Part shown: positions 17,987-27,185 of the stretch, piece by piece | Layout: the number at the start of each line of letters is the position of its first letter | Position numbering within the stretch: position 1 is the stretch's first letter | From: Marinobacter piscis | GTDB lineage: Bacteria; Pseudomonadota; Gammaproteobacteria; Pseudomonadales; Oleiphilaceae | Direction of reading: 5' to 3' | DNA: 64,000 nt | Assembly (NCBI RefSeq): GCF_007671655.1 | Contig: NZ_VCGX01000001.1 | Span: forward strand, 1,025,917-1,089,916 | Made by a program: the position numbers and the translations under genes | The notes under the pieces: model-generated | Seen by the model: only the letters and a program-made list of their open reading frames with translations | What the model was told of the DNA's origin: nothing | The model's database searches: none

Positions 17987-19306
17987 TCAGTCACAGCTGG
18001 AGTCGGGGAAGCCTGCCTTGATCCACTCCTGTGCGTTGTAACCATCAGGTGCGGATACACAGTCACCCGGGTAGGATTTAACGTTGCGCAACTCGGCTTT
18101 GCCATCCTCAAAGTGATACTCACCGTAAAGCATTGGCTGAACCGCCTGGTGGCCGTCTGACAGCCCCATATTCACAGTGCCACTGACGGACGGAAACTCG
18201 GCGCCTTTAAGGGCTGCGGCCAGTTGTTCTGAGCTGGGCACGCCGTCGGCACCCGAATTGTCAGCAGCATACTTCAGCGCCAGAATGGCTTGAGCCGCTT
18301 TGGATGCGGGGTAGCTGGGGGGAATGCCGTGCTCTTCTTCATAGGCCTTGCTGAACCATTCGCTCAGGTCGTTCTCCGGCATAAAGCCACCGAAGGGTCC
18401 GCGGCCACCAATAATGGTGCCATTCGGGGCCTGTCCGTCGAAGCGGTGCAAGCCGGACTCACCCGTGGTCAGCAGGGCGGTAGCCTGGCTCAGCAGGCCG
18501 CGGGCATTGGCCTGGGCAACGAAGGATTCCATGTCACCGCCCCACATGGAGGAGTGCACGATGTCAGGACGGCGGGTTTGCAGGGCGGAAATTTCAGTGC
18601 CGTAGCTACCCTGGAAAATTTGCGGCGTCTGATTGTTAACGATTTCAGCCTCAGGCATGAGCTGTTCCATGGCCAGGGTGAAATCCTGCCAGGAGTCCTG
18701 GCCCCAGGCGTAGTTCTGCTGGATACCGGCAATACGCTTCGCATCACCATGGGTTTCTGCCAGGTAGCGTGCAGCGCCAACGTTATCAGCCACAGCGTCC
18801 AGACCAGTGCGGAACACGTACTTCGGACTGTCCAGTTCTTCAAACATGCGGGAGGTGCCGCAGTCGAAAGCAATGGTGAAAGTCTCCATTTCCTCCGCCA
18901 CCGGAGCAATAGCCAGACAGTCACCAGAGGAGATATAGCCGATGACGGCATTTACGTTCTGCCGTTGCACCAGGTTGCGGTACTCCTCTACCTGCTTGGT
19001 GGGGCCGCCGGCCTCGTCAACTTCTACCATCTGTAAGGACAGACCGTTGACACCTTGGGAGTCATAAGGGGCGGGCAGGGTCCCTTCATTAATGGCTTTG
19101 ACCACAAGTTTTGCACCCTGAGAGGCGGGCACGCCAAAGGGGCCAGACGCTCCACCGGACAGGAAGGTGACAAAGCCGACTTTAAAGCTGTCTTGGGCAC
19201 TGGCATTGGCTGCCAGGCCCAATAGGCCAGCAGAGGCCAGGAAGATAGAGGTGGTTGCACTAAACAGGACGTGTTGCCAGGTCCTGGGTTGTTGGGTCGT
19301 TTTCAT
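17987..19306 (-). CDS. Periplasmic substrate-binding protein of ABC importer (system 1)
   Basis: A 439-residue type I periplasmic binding protein. The start MKTTQQP is chosen for its AAGGAG eight bases upstream; the longer frame has no ribosome site. A signal peptide (RTWQHVLFSATTS then a hydrophobic core) probably ends at ASA near residue 37. The mature protein opens FKVGFVTFLSGGASGPFG and contains NAVIGYISSGDCLAIAPVAEE, as in Leu/Ile/Val- and amide-binding relatives. It is not closely similar to the two tandem binding proteins at 41662-44300, so system 1 probably has a different ligand. A 303-bp gap upstream holds its promoter region and the terminator of the preceding gene. Confidence 0.9.
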   Translation of the reverse strand: MKTTQQPRTWQHVLFSATTSIFLASAGLLGLAANASAQDSFKVGFVTFLSGGASGPFGVPASQGAKLVVKAINEGTLPAPYDSQGVNGLSLQMVEVDEAGGPTKQVEEYRNLVQRQNVNAVIGYISSGDCLAIAPVAEEMETFTIAFDCGTSRMFEELDSPKYVFRTGLDAVADNVGAARYLAETHGDAKRIAGIQQNYAWGQDSWQDFTLAMEQLMPEAEIVNNQTPQIFQGSYGTEISALQTRRPDIVHSSMWGGDMESFVAQANARGLLSQATALLTTGESGLHRFDGQAPNGTIIGGRGPFGGFMPENDLSEWFSKAYEEEHGIPPSYPASKAAQAILALKYAADNSGADGVPSSEQLAAALKGAEFPSVSGTVNMGLSDGHQAVQPMLYGEYHFEDGKAELRNVKSYPGDCVSAPDGYNAQEWIKAGFPDSSCD

Positions 19307-19609
19307 CGCATGCTCCTTGATTATTGTTGTGTGCTTACGGATGCTGCAGAAATAACGGGGTACTAACGACTCCATCCCCAAAACCATGACCATTCACTAA
19401 TGACACCGTGTTTCGCCATAGCCGAAGGTTGAGTCGCCTTAATATTAAAGATTAGTGCATATTGAATGTTTTTGGCGAAAATATTTTATATTTGGTCGTT
19501 TGAGTAAAAAAATACAGGATGGGTTTTGCAAGGCGGCATGAAAGCCCGGAGCGCCAAAGGCGTCCGGGCCAAAGAGTGAGCATGGGTTCAGCTCAAAAAA
19601 GGGGGTTGC
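19307..19609. other. Intergenic region upstream of ABC system 1
   Basis: This 303-bp gap separates the SDR gene from the binding-protein gene, both on the minus strand. It holds the terminator at 19544-19569 and an AT-rich stretch around 19450-19500 (AAATATTTTATATTT) that is the likely promoter area for the importer operon. I see no small gene or RNA in it. Confidence 0.5.
19544..19569 (-). terminator. Terminator after the pim-like enzyme operon
   Basis: On the minus strand GCCCGGACGCC and GGCGCTCCGGGC pair with a single bulged base around a TTT loop and are followed by TTTCATG. It lies about 40 bp after the SDR stop, separating the enzyme operon from the importer operon. Confidence 0.7.
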
Positions 19610-20383
19610 TCAGGAAACAGATGACCCGCCATCAACGGCGATATTCTGCCCTGTGATATGTCGGCCGGCCTCGGTGGCAAGCAGGGCGATCAGGCCTTTT
19701 ATGTCTTCTTCGCCACCAAACCGCTTCAGGGGGATGCGTTCAAGCATTTTTTCCCCCATGGCGTCCAGCAGGCCGTTAGCCATTTTAGAGGGGAAGAAGC
19801 CCGGGCAGATGCTGTTTACGTTGATATTGTATTTGCCCCACTCAGAGGCCAGGGCCCGGGTGAAGTTCACATTAGCACCCTTGGATGTGTTGTAAGCGAT
19901 CGTGTTCATGCCCTCGGGGTTGCCGGACAGGCCAGCGATGGACGCTGTGGTGATCACCTTGCCTGACTTGCGCGGGATCATGCAGCGCCTGCCCACTTCA
20001 CGGGTGAGGAAGAAGGTGGCGTCCACATTCAGGTTCATGACTTTATCCCAGGCCTCATCCGGGTGATCTTCCACCGGGGCGCCCCATGTGGCGCCAGCAT
20101 TATTAACGAGAATATCGATGTTGCCGAAGCGTTCGATAACCTGATCCACGAAGCCGGGTATATCCTCACGTTTGGACATATCAGCAGCGATTGTCATGAC
20201 CTCGATGCCCAGCGTTTCCAGATGCTTCTGTGCTTCATCCAGCTCGTGCTGTTTGCGGGCACTAATCGCCAGCTTCGCGCCCTGTTCGCCCAGAGCTTCG
20301 GCCATCTGCAGGCCGAGCCCCCTTGAGCCGCCGGTAATTACGGCAACTTTTCCGGTCAGGTCAAATAAATCTTTCAGGCTCAT
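19610..20383 (-). CDS. SDR-family oxidoreductase
   Basis: A 257-residue short-chain dehydrogenase starting MSLKDLFDLTGK, chosen because the longer frame adds 23 unrelated codons. The cofactor motif GGSRGLG lies near residues 18-25, NNAGATWGAP near 96-105, and the catalytic pair is in YNTSK near 162-166, with the serine in the preceding TTASIAG. The C-terminal ITGQNIAVDGG is standard. It probably oxidises a hydroxyacyl or other secondary alcohol with NAD(P). It is the last gene of the minus-strand operon after the two acyl-CoA dehydrogenase genes, about 70 bp downstream. Confidence 0.9.
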   Translation of the reverse strand: MSLKDLFDLTGKVAVITGGSRGLGLQMAEALGEQGAKLAISARKQHELDEAQKHLETLGIEVMTIAADMSKREDIPGFVDQVIERFGNIDILVNNAGATWGAPVEDHPDEAWDKVMNLNVDATFFLTREVGRRCMIPRKSGKVITTASIAGLSGNPEGMNTIAYNTSKGANVNFTRALASEWGKYNINVNSICPGFFPSKMANGLLDAMGEKMLERIPLKRFGGEEDIKGLIALLATEAGRHITGQNIAVDGGSSVS

Positions 20384-20453
20384 TGAAGAACATCCTATCG
20401 TTATTTTAATGGATGCGCCCGGCCGGAGCACGGCCAGGCACGGGTGTGACATG

Positions 20454-21602
20454 TCATGCCATTTTGGTGAGAAGGGCGTCGCTGACCTTGCTGAGGTGGT
20501 GATCAGCGTCCCCGAACAACAGGTTAATCATGGTCAGTCGTTTAAAGAGATGTGCGGCCCACATTTCATCGGTGACCCCCATCCCGCCATGAAGCTGAAC
20601 ACCAGATTGCCCAACTTCGCGGGCTCCCTGGTTGATGAGTAGCTTGGCCTGTGAAATGGACTCACGACGAGCGTCCCGGTCGTCAGAATCCGCACTGTCT
20701 GCCGCCAGAATTGACATGGAGCGGCCCTGCTGGGCCTGAATAAACATGTCCGCCATGCTGTGCTGAAGTACCTGGAATCTTGAGATAGGCGTGCCAAACT
20801 GCTTTCGGGTCTGGGTGTATTCCAGAGTTGCTTCCATCATGGCATCCATGGCGCCTACAGCTTCTGCGCACAGGGCAGCAATACCCTGATCAATGGCTTT
20901 TTCCAGCGCAGCGAAACCCTGGTCGGCTTTGCCGATGACGGCATCGGCGGTTACCTGCACGTCATTCAGATTTATTTCGGCGGTACGGAAGCCATCGTGG
21001 GTGGCGAAGTCGGTTATGCTGACCCCGCTGGCATTTGCGTCGACCAGGAACAGGGTAATGCCATCTTCGCTGCGGGTGTCGCCGCTGGTGCGTGCGGACA
21101 CAATCAGCTGGCTGGCCTGACCACCATGGATAACGGCGGTTTTTGTGCCGTTGAGCTCATAGCCACCGCTGTTATTTTTAGCCTGGGTGTTAATGTGGGC
21201 CAGGCTGTAGCGGGCGCCGTGCTCGTAGGTCGCCAGTGCCATGAGCTTCTCGCCACTGGCGATAGCAGGCAGGATGGCTTGCTTCTGGGCGTCGGAGCCG
21301 GCGTCACGTACCAGGCCACCGGCCAGTACCACAGTGGCCAGATACGGCTCTGTCACCAGGGCCCGGCCAAAGGACTCCATAACCAGCATGGTATCGATGC
21401 CATTGCCGCCCAGCCCGTCGTATTCTTCGGGGAACGTAAAGGCCAGCAGACCCATTTCCGCAAGCGCTTGCCAGGTGCCTGCATCAGTCCCCTGGCCGGA
21501 TTCAATAATCTTGCGGCGTTTTTCAAACGTATACTCATTGGCCAGGAAGCGGCGCAGCGAGTCCTGCAGCATTTGCTGTTCTTCTGTCAGTTCGAAGTTC
21601 AT
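20454..21602 (-). CDS. Acyl-CoA dehydrogenase, small (PimD-like) subunit
   Basis: A 382-residue acyl-CoA dehydrogenase homologue starting MNFELTEEQQML after an AAGGAG site. N-terminal helical, middle beta (TAVIHGGQASQLIVSAR) and C-terminal helical parts are all present, ending LHGGMGVTDEMWAAHLFKR and FGDADHHL. In the place where single-chain enzymes have the YEGT glutamate, this chain reads LLFGDAD. The adjacent upstream gene encodes a second, larger homologue. This pairing, with this ending, is that of heteromeric dehydrogenases such as PimC/PimD for pimeloyl-CoA, so the two chains probably form one enzyme that makes the 2,3-double bond. Confidence 0.88.
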   Translation of the reverse strand: MNFELTEEQQMLQDSLRRFLANEYTFEKRRKIIESGQGTDAGTWQALAEMGLLAFTFPEEYDGLGGNGIDTMLVMESFGRALVTEPYLATVVLAGGLVRDAGSDAQKQAILPAIASGEKLMALATYEHGARYSLAHINTQAKNNSGGYELNGTKTAVIHGGQASQLIVSARTSGDTRSEDGITLFLVDANASGVSITDFATHDGFRTAEINLNDVQVTADAVIGKADQGFAALEKAIDQGIAALCAEAVGAMDAMMEATLEYTQTRKQFGTPISRFQVLQHSMADMFIQAQQGRSMSILAADSADSDDRDARRESISQAKLLINQGAREVGQSGVQLHGGMGVTDEMWAAHLFKRLTMINLLFGDADHHLSKVSDALLTKMA

Positions 21603-21612
21603 AACCCGCTCC

Positions 21613-22800
21613 TTATAGCCCCAGTACCAGTTTGGAAATAATGTTGCGCTGAATCTCGTTGGATCCGCCAAAGATGGACAGCTTGCGCATATTGAAGTAA
21701 TCACCGGCCGCTGGTGTGGCGTTCATACTACCGGCCAGAGGGCCGTCGTAGTCCGGCTCCAGAGCATCCGGAATATGGGCGAGGGCATCCTGGCCAGTGG
21801 CTTCCATAGCCAGTTCGAACAGGCGTTGGCCGATTTCGGTCCCGCGGATCTTGAGGATAGAGGCCTCAGGCCCCGGGCCAGATGAGTTGGTCAGCACCCG
21901 CAAAACAGTCACCTCCAGCGCGCGCAGTTCTGCATCCAGCTGGGCCAGGCGGTCGCGGAAGCGGGGGTTCTCGATGATGGCGTGGCCGTCATCCTGTTCT
22001 TGCCGGGCTATTTCCTTCAGGCGTCGCATCATGGCTTTCCACTGCCCGACGTTGGCCAGGCCTGTGCGCTCATGGCCAAGCAGATACTTGGCGTATGTCC
22101 AGCCTTTATCTTCTTCGCCTACCCGGTTTTCCACCGGCACTTTGACGTTATCGAAAAATACGTCGTTAATCTCATGCTCACCGTCCAGCATGATGATGGG
22201 CTTCACGTCGATGCCCGGGGTTTTCATATCGATCAACAGGAAGGATATGCCTTCCTGTGCTTTCACTTCCTTGTTGGTACGAACCAGACAGAAGATCCAG
22301 TCACCGTACTGTCCCAGAGTGGTCCAGGTTTTCTGGCCGTTAACTATATAGTGATCGCCCTCGCGCTCGGCGGTTGTGCGCAAGGATGCCAGATCAGAAC
22401 CGGCACCTGGCTCAGAATAGCCCTGGGACCACCACACAGAGCCATCAAGAATGCCAGGCAGGTGTTGGCCTTTTTGCTCCTGACTGCCAAATTTCATAAT
22501 GACCGGAGCAACCATACGGAGGCCAAAGTCCAGCTGGCGAGGGGCGCCGGCAAGGGCACACTCTTCCTCAAAGATCAGCTGTTCCACTTCGCTCCAGCCA
22601 GTGCCGCCGAACTCTTTGGGCCAGGTGCTGGCACCCCAGCCTTGCTTGTGCAAAATCTGTTGCCAGCGAACAATCATGTCTTTGGTTAACCGCAGTCGCT
22701 TCTGGGTTCGTTCGCTAATGTCATCCGGCAGTTGGTCTTGCAGGAACTGGCGGACTTCCTGACGGAAGGCCTCCTGTTCAGATGTGTAGTTCAGATCCAT
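21613..22800 (-). CDS. Acyl-CoA dehydrogenase, large (PimC-like) subunit
   Basis: A 395-residue acyl-CoA dehydrogenase homologue. FAD/substrate motifs are QGYSEPGAGSDLASLRT near residues 135-151 and GQKTWTTLGQYGDW near 165-178; the C terminus reads LSIFGGSNEIQRNIISKLV. The family catalytic glutamate of YEGT is replaced by glycine in FGGS, as is usual for the large-subunit type. The stop lies 10 bp before the start of the small-subunit gene, and a thiolase and hydratase/dehydrogenase precede it, so it belongs to one beta-oxidation unit. Its likely partner is the product of 20454-21602. Confidence 0.9.
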   Translation of the reverse strand: MDLNYTSEQEAFRQEVRQFLQDQLPDDISERTQKRLRLTKDMIVRWQQILHKQGWGASTWPKEFGGTGWSEVEQLIFEEECALAGAPRQLDFGLRMVAPVIMKFGSQEQKGQHLPGILDGSVWWSQGYSEPGAGSDLASLRTTAEREGDHYIVNGQKTWTTLGQYGDWIFCLVRTNKEVKAQEGISFLLIDMKTPGIDVKPIIMLDGEHEINDVFFDNVKVPVENRVGEEDKGWTYAKYLLGHERTGLANVGQWKAMMRRLKEIARQEQDDGHAIIENPRFRDRLAQLDAELRALEVTVLRVLTNSSGPGPEASILKIRGTEIGQRLFELAMEATGQDALAHIPDALEPDYDGPLAGSMNATPAAGDYFNMRKLSIFGGSNEIQRNIISKLVLGL

Positions 22801-22882
22801 AGCTGTTTCTCTTTATTGTTGATTGTGGAAGAGCCCCTGAGTGGCTTTCAGGAGCTCGACACTCTGAGTCAGGTAGAGGTGA

Positions 22883-24061
22883 TCAGGCTACCTCAAACAG
22901 GCCAGCAGCGCCCATTCCAGTGCCTACGCACATGGTAACCACCACGTACTTAACGCCGCGCCGCTTACCTTCAATAAGAGCGTGTCCGACCAGGCGTGAC
23001 CCGGTCGTCCCATAGGGGTGGCCGACGGCGATAGCACCGCCGTTGACGTTCAACCGATCCATGGGAATGCCCAGCTCACGCTGACAGTACAATACCTGGA
23101 CGGCGAAGGCTTCATTGAGTTCCCACAGGCCGATGTCATCAACTGTCAATCCGGCGCGCTTAAGTAGCTTGGGTACGGCGTAAACCGGACCAATGCCCAT
23201 TTCGTCCGGTTCACAGCCGGCTACAGCAAAACCACGGAAAATACCCAGAGGCTGAAGGCCACGCTGTTCAGCCACTTTGCCGTCCATCAGAACACAGGCG
23301 GAAGCGCCATCCGAGAACTGGCTGGCGTTACCCGCCGTGACAACACCACCTTCCATGGCCGATCTGATCTTGCTGACGCCTGCCAGATTGGTATCCGGGC
23401 GGATGCCTTCGTCCTGGGCCACAGTGACTTCCTGGCTCATCAGCTGGCCGGTCGCCTTGTCTGCAACCCCGGCAGTGGTCGTAATAGGCACGATTTCATC
23501 ATCGAATTTGCCGTCCGCGCGGGCTTTTTCTGCCAGGTTCTGGCTGCGCACGCCGTATTCATCCATGTCTTCTTTCTTGATCTTGTAGCGCTGGGCCACG
23601 GTTTCTGCCGTCTGCAACATTGACCAGTACAGCTCTGGCTTGTTTTGCATGAGCCAGGGCTCGGCAATGTAGTTTTGGTTAACGGTCGCCTGGACGGTGG
23701 AAATGGATTCGACACCGCCGGCAACCATTACCGGTACTTTGTCCACGGCAATATGGTGGGCAGCCATGGCAATAGCCTGAAGGCCGGAAGAGCAGAACCG
23801 GTTAATGGTGGCGCCAGCGACGGATACCGGCAGCCCGGCGCGGATAGCCCCCATGCGGGCAACGTCATTACCGGTAGACCCTTCCGGCAGGGCACAGCCC
23901 ATCAGTACATCCTCAATCTCGGCCGGGTCTACCCGGGAGCGCTCAACGGCATGCTGGATAACGTGGCCTGCCAGAGTGGCACCATGGGTCATATTCAGGC
24001 CGCCGCGCCAGGATTTGGCCAGGGGCGTGCGGGCAGTGGATACAATGACTACATCACTCAT
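22883..24061 (-). CDS. Acetyl-CoA C-acyltransferase (thiolase)
   Basis: A 392-residue thiolase that cleaves 3-ketoacyl-CoA with CoA. The acyl-enzyme cysteine is in [12 protein letters not shown] near residue 89, the substrate-binding stretch [10 protein letters not shown] is near 305, the catalytic histidine in [17 protein letters not shown] near 346, and the second cysteine in [14 protein letters not shown] near 378. The sequence is of the degradative (FadA/PimB) kind. A close paralogue lies at 34831-36015 with almost the same C-terminal motifs. It is 71 bp downstream of the multifunctional hydratase/dehydrogenase gene on the same strand. Confidence 0.93.
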   Translation of the reverse strand: MSDVVIVSTARTPLAKSWRGGLNMTHGATLAGHVIQHAVERSRVDPAEIEDVLMGCALPEGSTGNDVARMGAIRAGLPVSVAGATINRFCSSGLQAIAMAAHHIAVDKVPVMVAGGVESISTVQATVNQNYIAEPWLMQNKPELYWSMLQTAETVAQRYKIKKEDMDEYGVRSQNLAEKARADGKFDDEIVPITTTAGVADKATGQLMSQEVTVAQDEGIRPDTNLAGVSKIRSAMEGGVVTAGNASQFSDGASACVLMDGKVAEQRGLQPLGIFRGFAVAGCEPDEMGIGPVYAVPKLLKRAGLTVDDIGLWELNEAFAVQVLYCQRELGIPMDRLNVNGGAIAVGHPYGTTGSRLVGHALIEGKRRGVKYVVVTMCVGTGMGAAGLFEVA

Positions 24062-24132
24062 GATTTTTCTCCTGTATGCCGGACCCCATGAGGGGCGCGG
24101 CGATCAACGTGTGGTTTCCGGTATTGTTCGCC

Positions 24133-26226
24133 TTACTGGTCAAAACCCCTGCCTTCCTGTGCGCACTTGAGCAGCAAAGGGGCCGGCTCCCAGAAGCCAG
24201 GCTGGGTGTGGGGGTTGTCGGCGAAGGGTTCCATGTCGCGGACCACGTTGGTCAGGCCAACCTGTTCTGCGTAATGCATGGGACCACCGCGGAATACCGG
24301 AAAGCCGTAACCGGTCAGGTACACCATGTCGATGTCGGAGGCACGTTGAGCGATGCCTTCTTCCAGGATGCGGGCGCCTTCATTTACCAGGGCATAAACA
24401 CACCGCTGCACGATTTCCTGGTTGCTGATTTTGCGTGGGGTGATGCCCATTTCAGCGCGGCACTCATCCACCACCTTGTCTACCTCAGGATCATGCAGCG
24501 CCTTGCGGTTGCCCGGCTCGTAACGATAGAAGCCGGAACCGGTTTTCTGCCCGTATCGGCCCATTTCGCACAGGCGGTCGGCGATGAGGTTCTTTTTCAT
24601 GTCCGGGTTCTCCGCGTACAGGCGTTTGCGGATTGCCCAGCCGATATCGCCGCCAGCCAGGTCGGCCATGCGCAGAGGCCCCATGGCGAAGCCAAATTTT
24701 TCGATGGCTTTGTCGATCTGCTGTACGCTGGCGCCTTCCTCAAGCATGGTCAGGGCTTCGCGCGAGTACTGGTTGATCATGCGATTGCCGATAAAGCCAT
24801 CGCAGACTCCGGAGACCACGGCCGTCTTGCGGATAGACTTGGCCAGTTTCATCGCTGTCGCCAGAACGTCCTTGGCCGTCTTGTCGCCACGTATCACTTC
24901 CAGCAGTTTCATGATGTTGGCCGGACTGAAGAAGTGAAGGCCAATTACATCCTCCGGACGTTTGGTGAAACCGGCAATCCTGTTTACATCCAGAGTTGAG
25001 GTGTTAGAAGCCAGAATGGCGCCGGGTTTACAAATCTCGTCGAGCCTGGTGAACACTTGCTCTTTAACGCCCATTTCCTCAAAGACGGCCTCAATGACCA
25101 GGTCTACGTCCTTCAGATCGTCGTAGCTCAGGGAGGGGGTCAGGAGGTCCATTTTTGCCTTGGCTTTATCTTCGGTCATGCGGCCTTTTTTAACCTGGCC
25201 TTCGTAGACTTTGCGGATGGCTTCGACGCCACGATCCAGACCTTCCTGTTTCATTTCTACAATGGTGACCGGGAGACCGGCGTTCAGGAAGTTGATCGTA
25301 ATGCCGGTGCCCATGGTTCCCGCACCAATAACACCGACTTTATTGATCTCACGGGTAGGTGTATCGGCGGGCACATCAGCAATCTTGCTGGTTTTGCGTT
25401 CGGCGAAGAAAGCGTGGCGCAGGGCGGCAGATTCGGGCGTCTGAATCAGGTATTTGATGCCTTCGTGCTCAACTTTCATGCCCTCGTCGAAGGGTTTGGT
25501 CGCTGCCGCTTCAACTGCTTCCAGACACTTGAGGGGTGCCGGATAGTTCCTGGACATGGCGCCAATGGTGTTGCGAGCGAACATGAAGAAACCCTCGGGA
25601 TTGGGGTGCTTCACTTTCAGGTCGCGAACTTTCTTCAGTGGCATCTTCTCGGCAACTACCTTGCGAGCGAAGGCAAGAGCGCCTTCCATCAGGTCGCCTT
25701 CGATGACCTCGTCCAGTAGAGGGGTACCTTCAAACTTCCTGGCGGGAACAACGGAGCCGGAGACAATCAGGTTCAGGGCCTGCTCGACACCAATAACACG
25801 GGGTAGGCGCTGAGTACCGCCGGCACCAGGCAGGATGCCCAGTTTCACTTCTGGCAGAGCCATGGTGGCGTCTGGTTTAGACACCCGGTAGTTACAGCCA
25901 AGAGCCAGCTCCAGGCCACCGCCCATGCAGTTACCACTGATAGCTGCAATAACCGGTTTTTTGGCAGTTTCAACATAATGGATAGCCGTTGTGAGGATGG
26001 GCTCCTGCATCACTTTGGGGGTGCCAAACTCGGTAATATCGGCGCCACCCGAGAAGGCGCGCTCGGAGCCGGTAATGATGATAGCGCCGATGGCATTGTC
26101 CTGTTCGGCTTTTTTTATGCCATCAACAATACCCTGGCGCAGCTCAAGGCTGAGGCCATTAACCGGCGGGTTGTCCAGTCGGATAATGGCGAAATTGCCA
26201 TTGGTGTCGTAGTGTGTGGTGCTCAT
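24133..26226 (-). CDS. Enoyl-CoA hydratase / 3-hydroxyacyl-CoA dehydrogenase fusion (FadJ/PimF-like)
   Basis: A 697-residue two-activity enzyme. Residues 1 to about 190 are a crotonase domain with GNCMGGGLELALGCNYR near 100-116 and LPEVKLGILPGAGGTQRLP near 123-142, including the two usual acid residues. From about 295 a NAD-binding hydroxyacyl-CoA dehydrogenase starts with GVIGAGTMGTGI; ASNTSTLDV and GLHFFSPANIMKLLEV follow near 400-430, and the C-terminal domain completes the fold. It hydrates the enoyl-CoA and oxidises the alcohol to 3-ketoacyl-CoA. It is the first enzyme gene of the operon that also encodes the thiolase and dehydrogenase pair. Confidence 0.93.
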   Translation of the reverse strand: MSTTHYDTNGNFAIIRLDNPPVNGLSLELRQGIVDGIKKAEQDNAIGAIIITGSERAFSGGADITEFGTPKVMQEPILTTAIHYVETAKKPVIAAISGNCMGGGLELALGCNYRVSKPDATMALPEVKLGILPGAGGTQRLPRVIGVEQALNLIVSGSVVPARKFEGTPLLDEVIEGDLMEGALAFARKVVAEKMPLKKVRDLKVKHPNPEGFFMFARNTIGAMSRNYPAPLKCLEAVEAAATKPFDEGMKVEHEGIKYLIQTPESAALRHAFFAERKTSKIADVPADTPTREINKVGVIGAGTMGTGITINFLNAGLPVTIVEMKQEGLDRGVEAIRKVYEGQVKKGRMTEDKAKAKMDLLTPSLSYDDLKDVDLVIEAVFEEMGVKEQVFTRLDEICKPGAILASNTSTLDVNRIAGFTKRPEDVIGLHFFSPANIMKLLEVIRGDKTAKDVLATAMKLAKSIRKTAVVSGVCDGFIGNRMINQYSREALTMLEEGASVQQIDKAIEKFGFAMGPLRMADLAGGDIGWAIRKRLYAENPDMKKNLIADRLCEMGRYGQKTGSGFYRYEPGNRKALHDPEVDKVVDECRAEMGITPRKISNQEIVQRCVYALVNEGARILEEGIAQRASDIDMVYLTGYGFPVFRGGPMHYAEQVGLTNVVRDMEPFADNPHTQPGFWEPAPLLLKCAQEGRGFDQ

Positions 26227-26283
26227 GCTAGCTCCTTTATTATTAATAGTGGCACGGGTGCCGGATCCGCTTTTTCGGGGTGA

Positions 26284-27153
26284 TTAATGGGTGTCGAGGA
26301 AGCGGTTCATATGCCCGGCGACTTCCTCAGGCTGTTCCTCATGCAGGAAATGTCCCGCATCCACTTGTTCGACCTGAATATCGTCAAAGCATTCCTCGAT
26401 GTGATTCAGATACTCAGGAATGATTACTTTGTCCTTGTTGCCGTAGATATACAGCCCGGGAATGTTCCAGTGGTGTCCCGAGAGGGTCGCCCAGCGCTTG
26501 GCATCATCAACAAATGTCCGGTAATAGTTGGCACCTGTGGCCGGTGTTCCGGCAATGCGGTACATGCGGATGTATTCAGCCACTGCATCTGCAGGAATCG
26601 GTGCGACGATGCCCTGAACAAAATAATTGATCCAGGTTTCCTCGTTTCCGGGAATCATGGCCTCGGCCAGCCCCGGAGCCTGCTGGAAATGCTGATACCA
26701 GTAGGCTTTGCCGCTACCGGATCGGACCTTGTCGATAACCTCCATATTGCCTTTGAGGTTGTTGATGATTGCAATGTTCATGATCACCAGCTTCTGAACG
26801 CGGTCTGGAATTGCCAGGGCGACCTCCTGAGCTACGACGCCGCCCCAGTCATGGCCAACCAGCTGAAAGTCTGTAACGCCCAGTTCATCCAGCATGCTGA
26901 TAACATCGGCGGCCAGCGCCTGTTTCTGGTAATGGTGCGCACCCTGGGTTCGTTCACTATCGCCCAGCCCCCGCAGATCAGGTGCAATGACTCGCAAGCC
27001 ATGCTTCAGATGCTTGCCGGTATGCTCCCAGCAGTAGGAGCTTTCTGGCCAGCCATGGATCATCACCAGGGGAGATCCGTCAGGGTCACCACCTTCCCGC
27101 CAGGTAAAGGTGCCACGGTGCGTAGACAAGGTTTTTGGCTTGCTGAGAAACAT
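26284..27153 (-). CDS. Alpha/beta hydrolase, epoxide hydrolase/haloalkane dehalogenase-like
   Basis: A 289-residue alpha/beta hydrolase. The oxyanion region MIHGWPESSYCWEH lies near residues 31-44. The nucleophile elbow reads VGHDWGG near 105-111, with aspartate rather than serine at the nucleophile position, as in epoxide hydrolases and haloalkane dehalogenases. The catalytic histidine is in DAGHFLHEEQPEEV near 268-281. It probably opens an epoxide or removes a halide through an alkyl-enzyme ester. It lies about 57 bp upstream of the beta-oxidation operon on the same strand and could be its first gene. A 10-9-10 inverted repeat sits 33 bp ahead of its start. Confidence 0.88.
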   Translation of the reverse strand: MFLSKPKTLSTHRGTFTWREGGDPDGSPLVMIHGWPESSYCWEHTGKHLKHGLRVIAPDLRGLGDSERTQGAHHYQKQALAADVISMLDELGVTDFQLVGHDWGGVVAQEVALAIPDRVQKLVIMNIAIINNLKGNMEVIDKVRSGSGKAYWYQHFQQAPGLAEAMIPGNEETWINYFVQGIVAPIPADAVAEYIRMYRIAGTPATGANYYRTFVDDAKRWATLSGHHWNIPGLYIYGNKDKVIIPEYLNHIEECFDDIQVEQVDAGHFLHEEQPEEVAGHMNRFLDTH

Positions 27154-27185
27154 GCACAGATCCTGTTTGTTGTTCGTTATTTATT

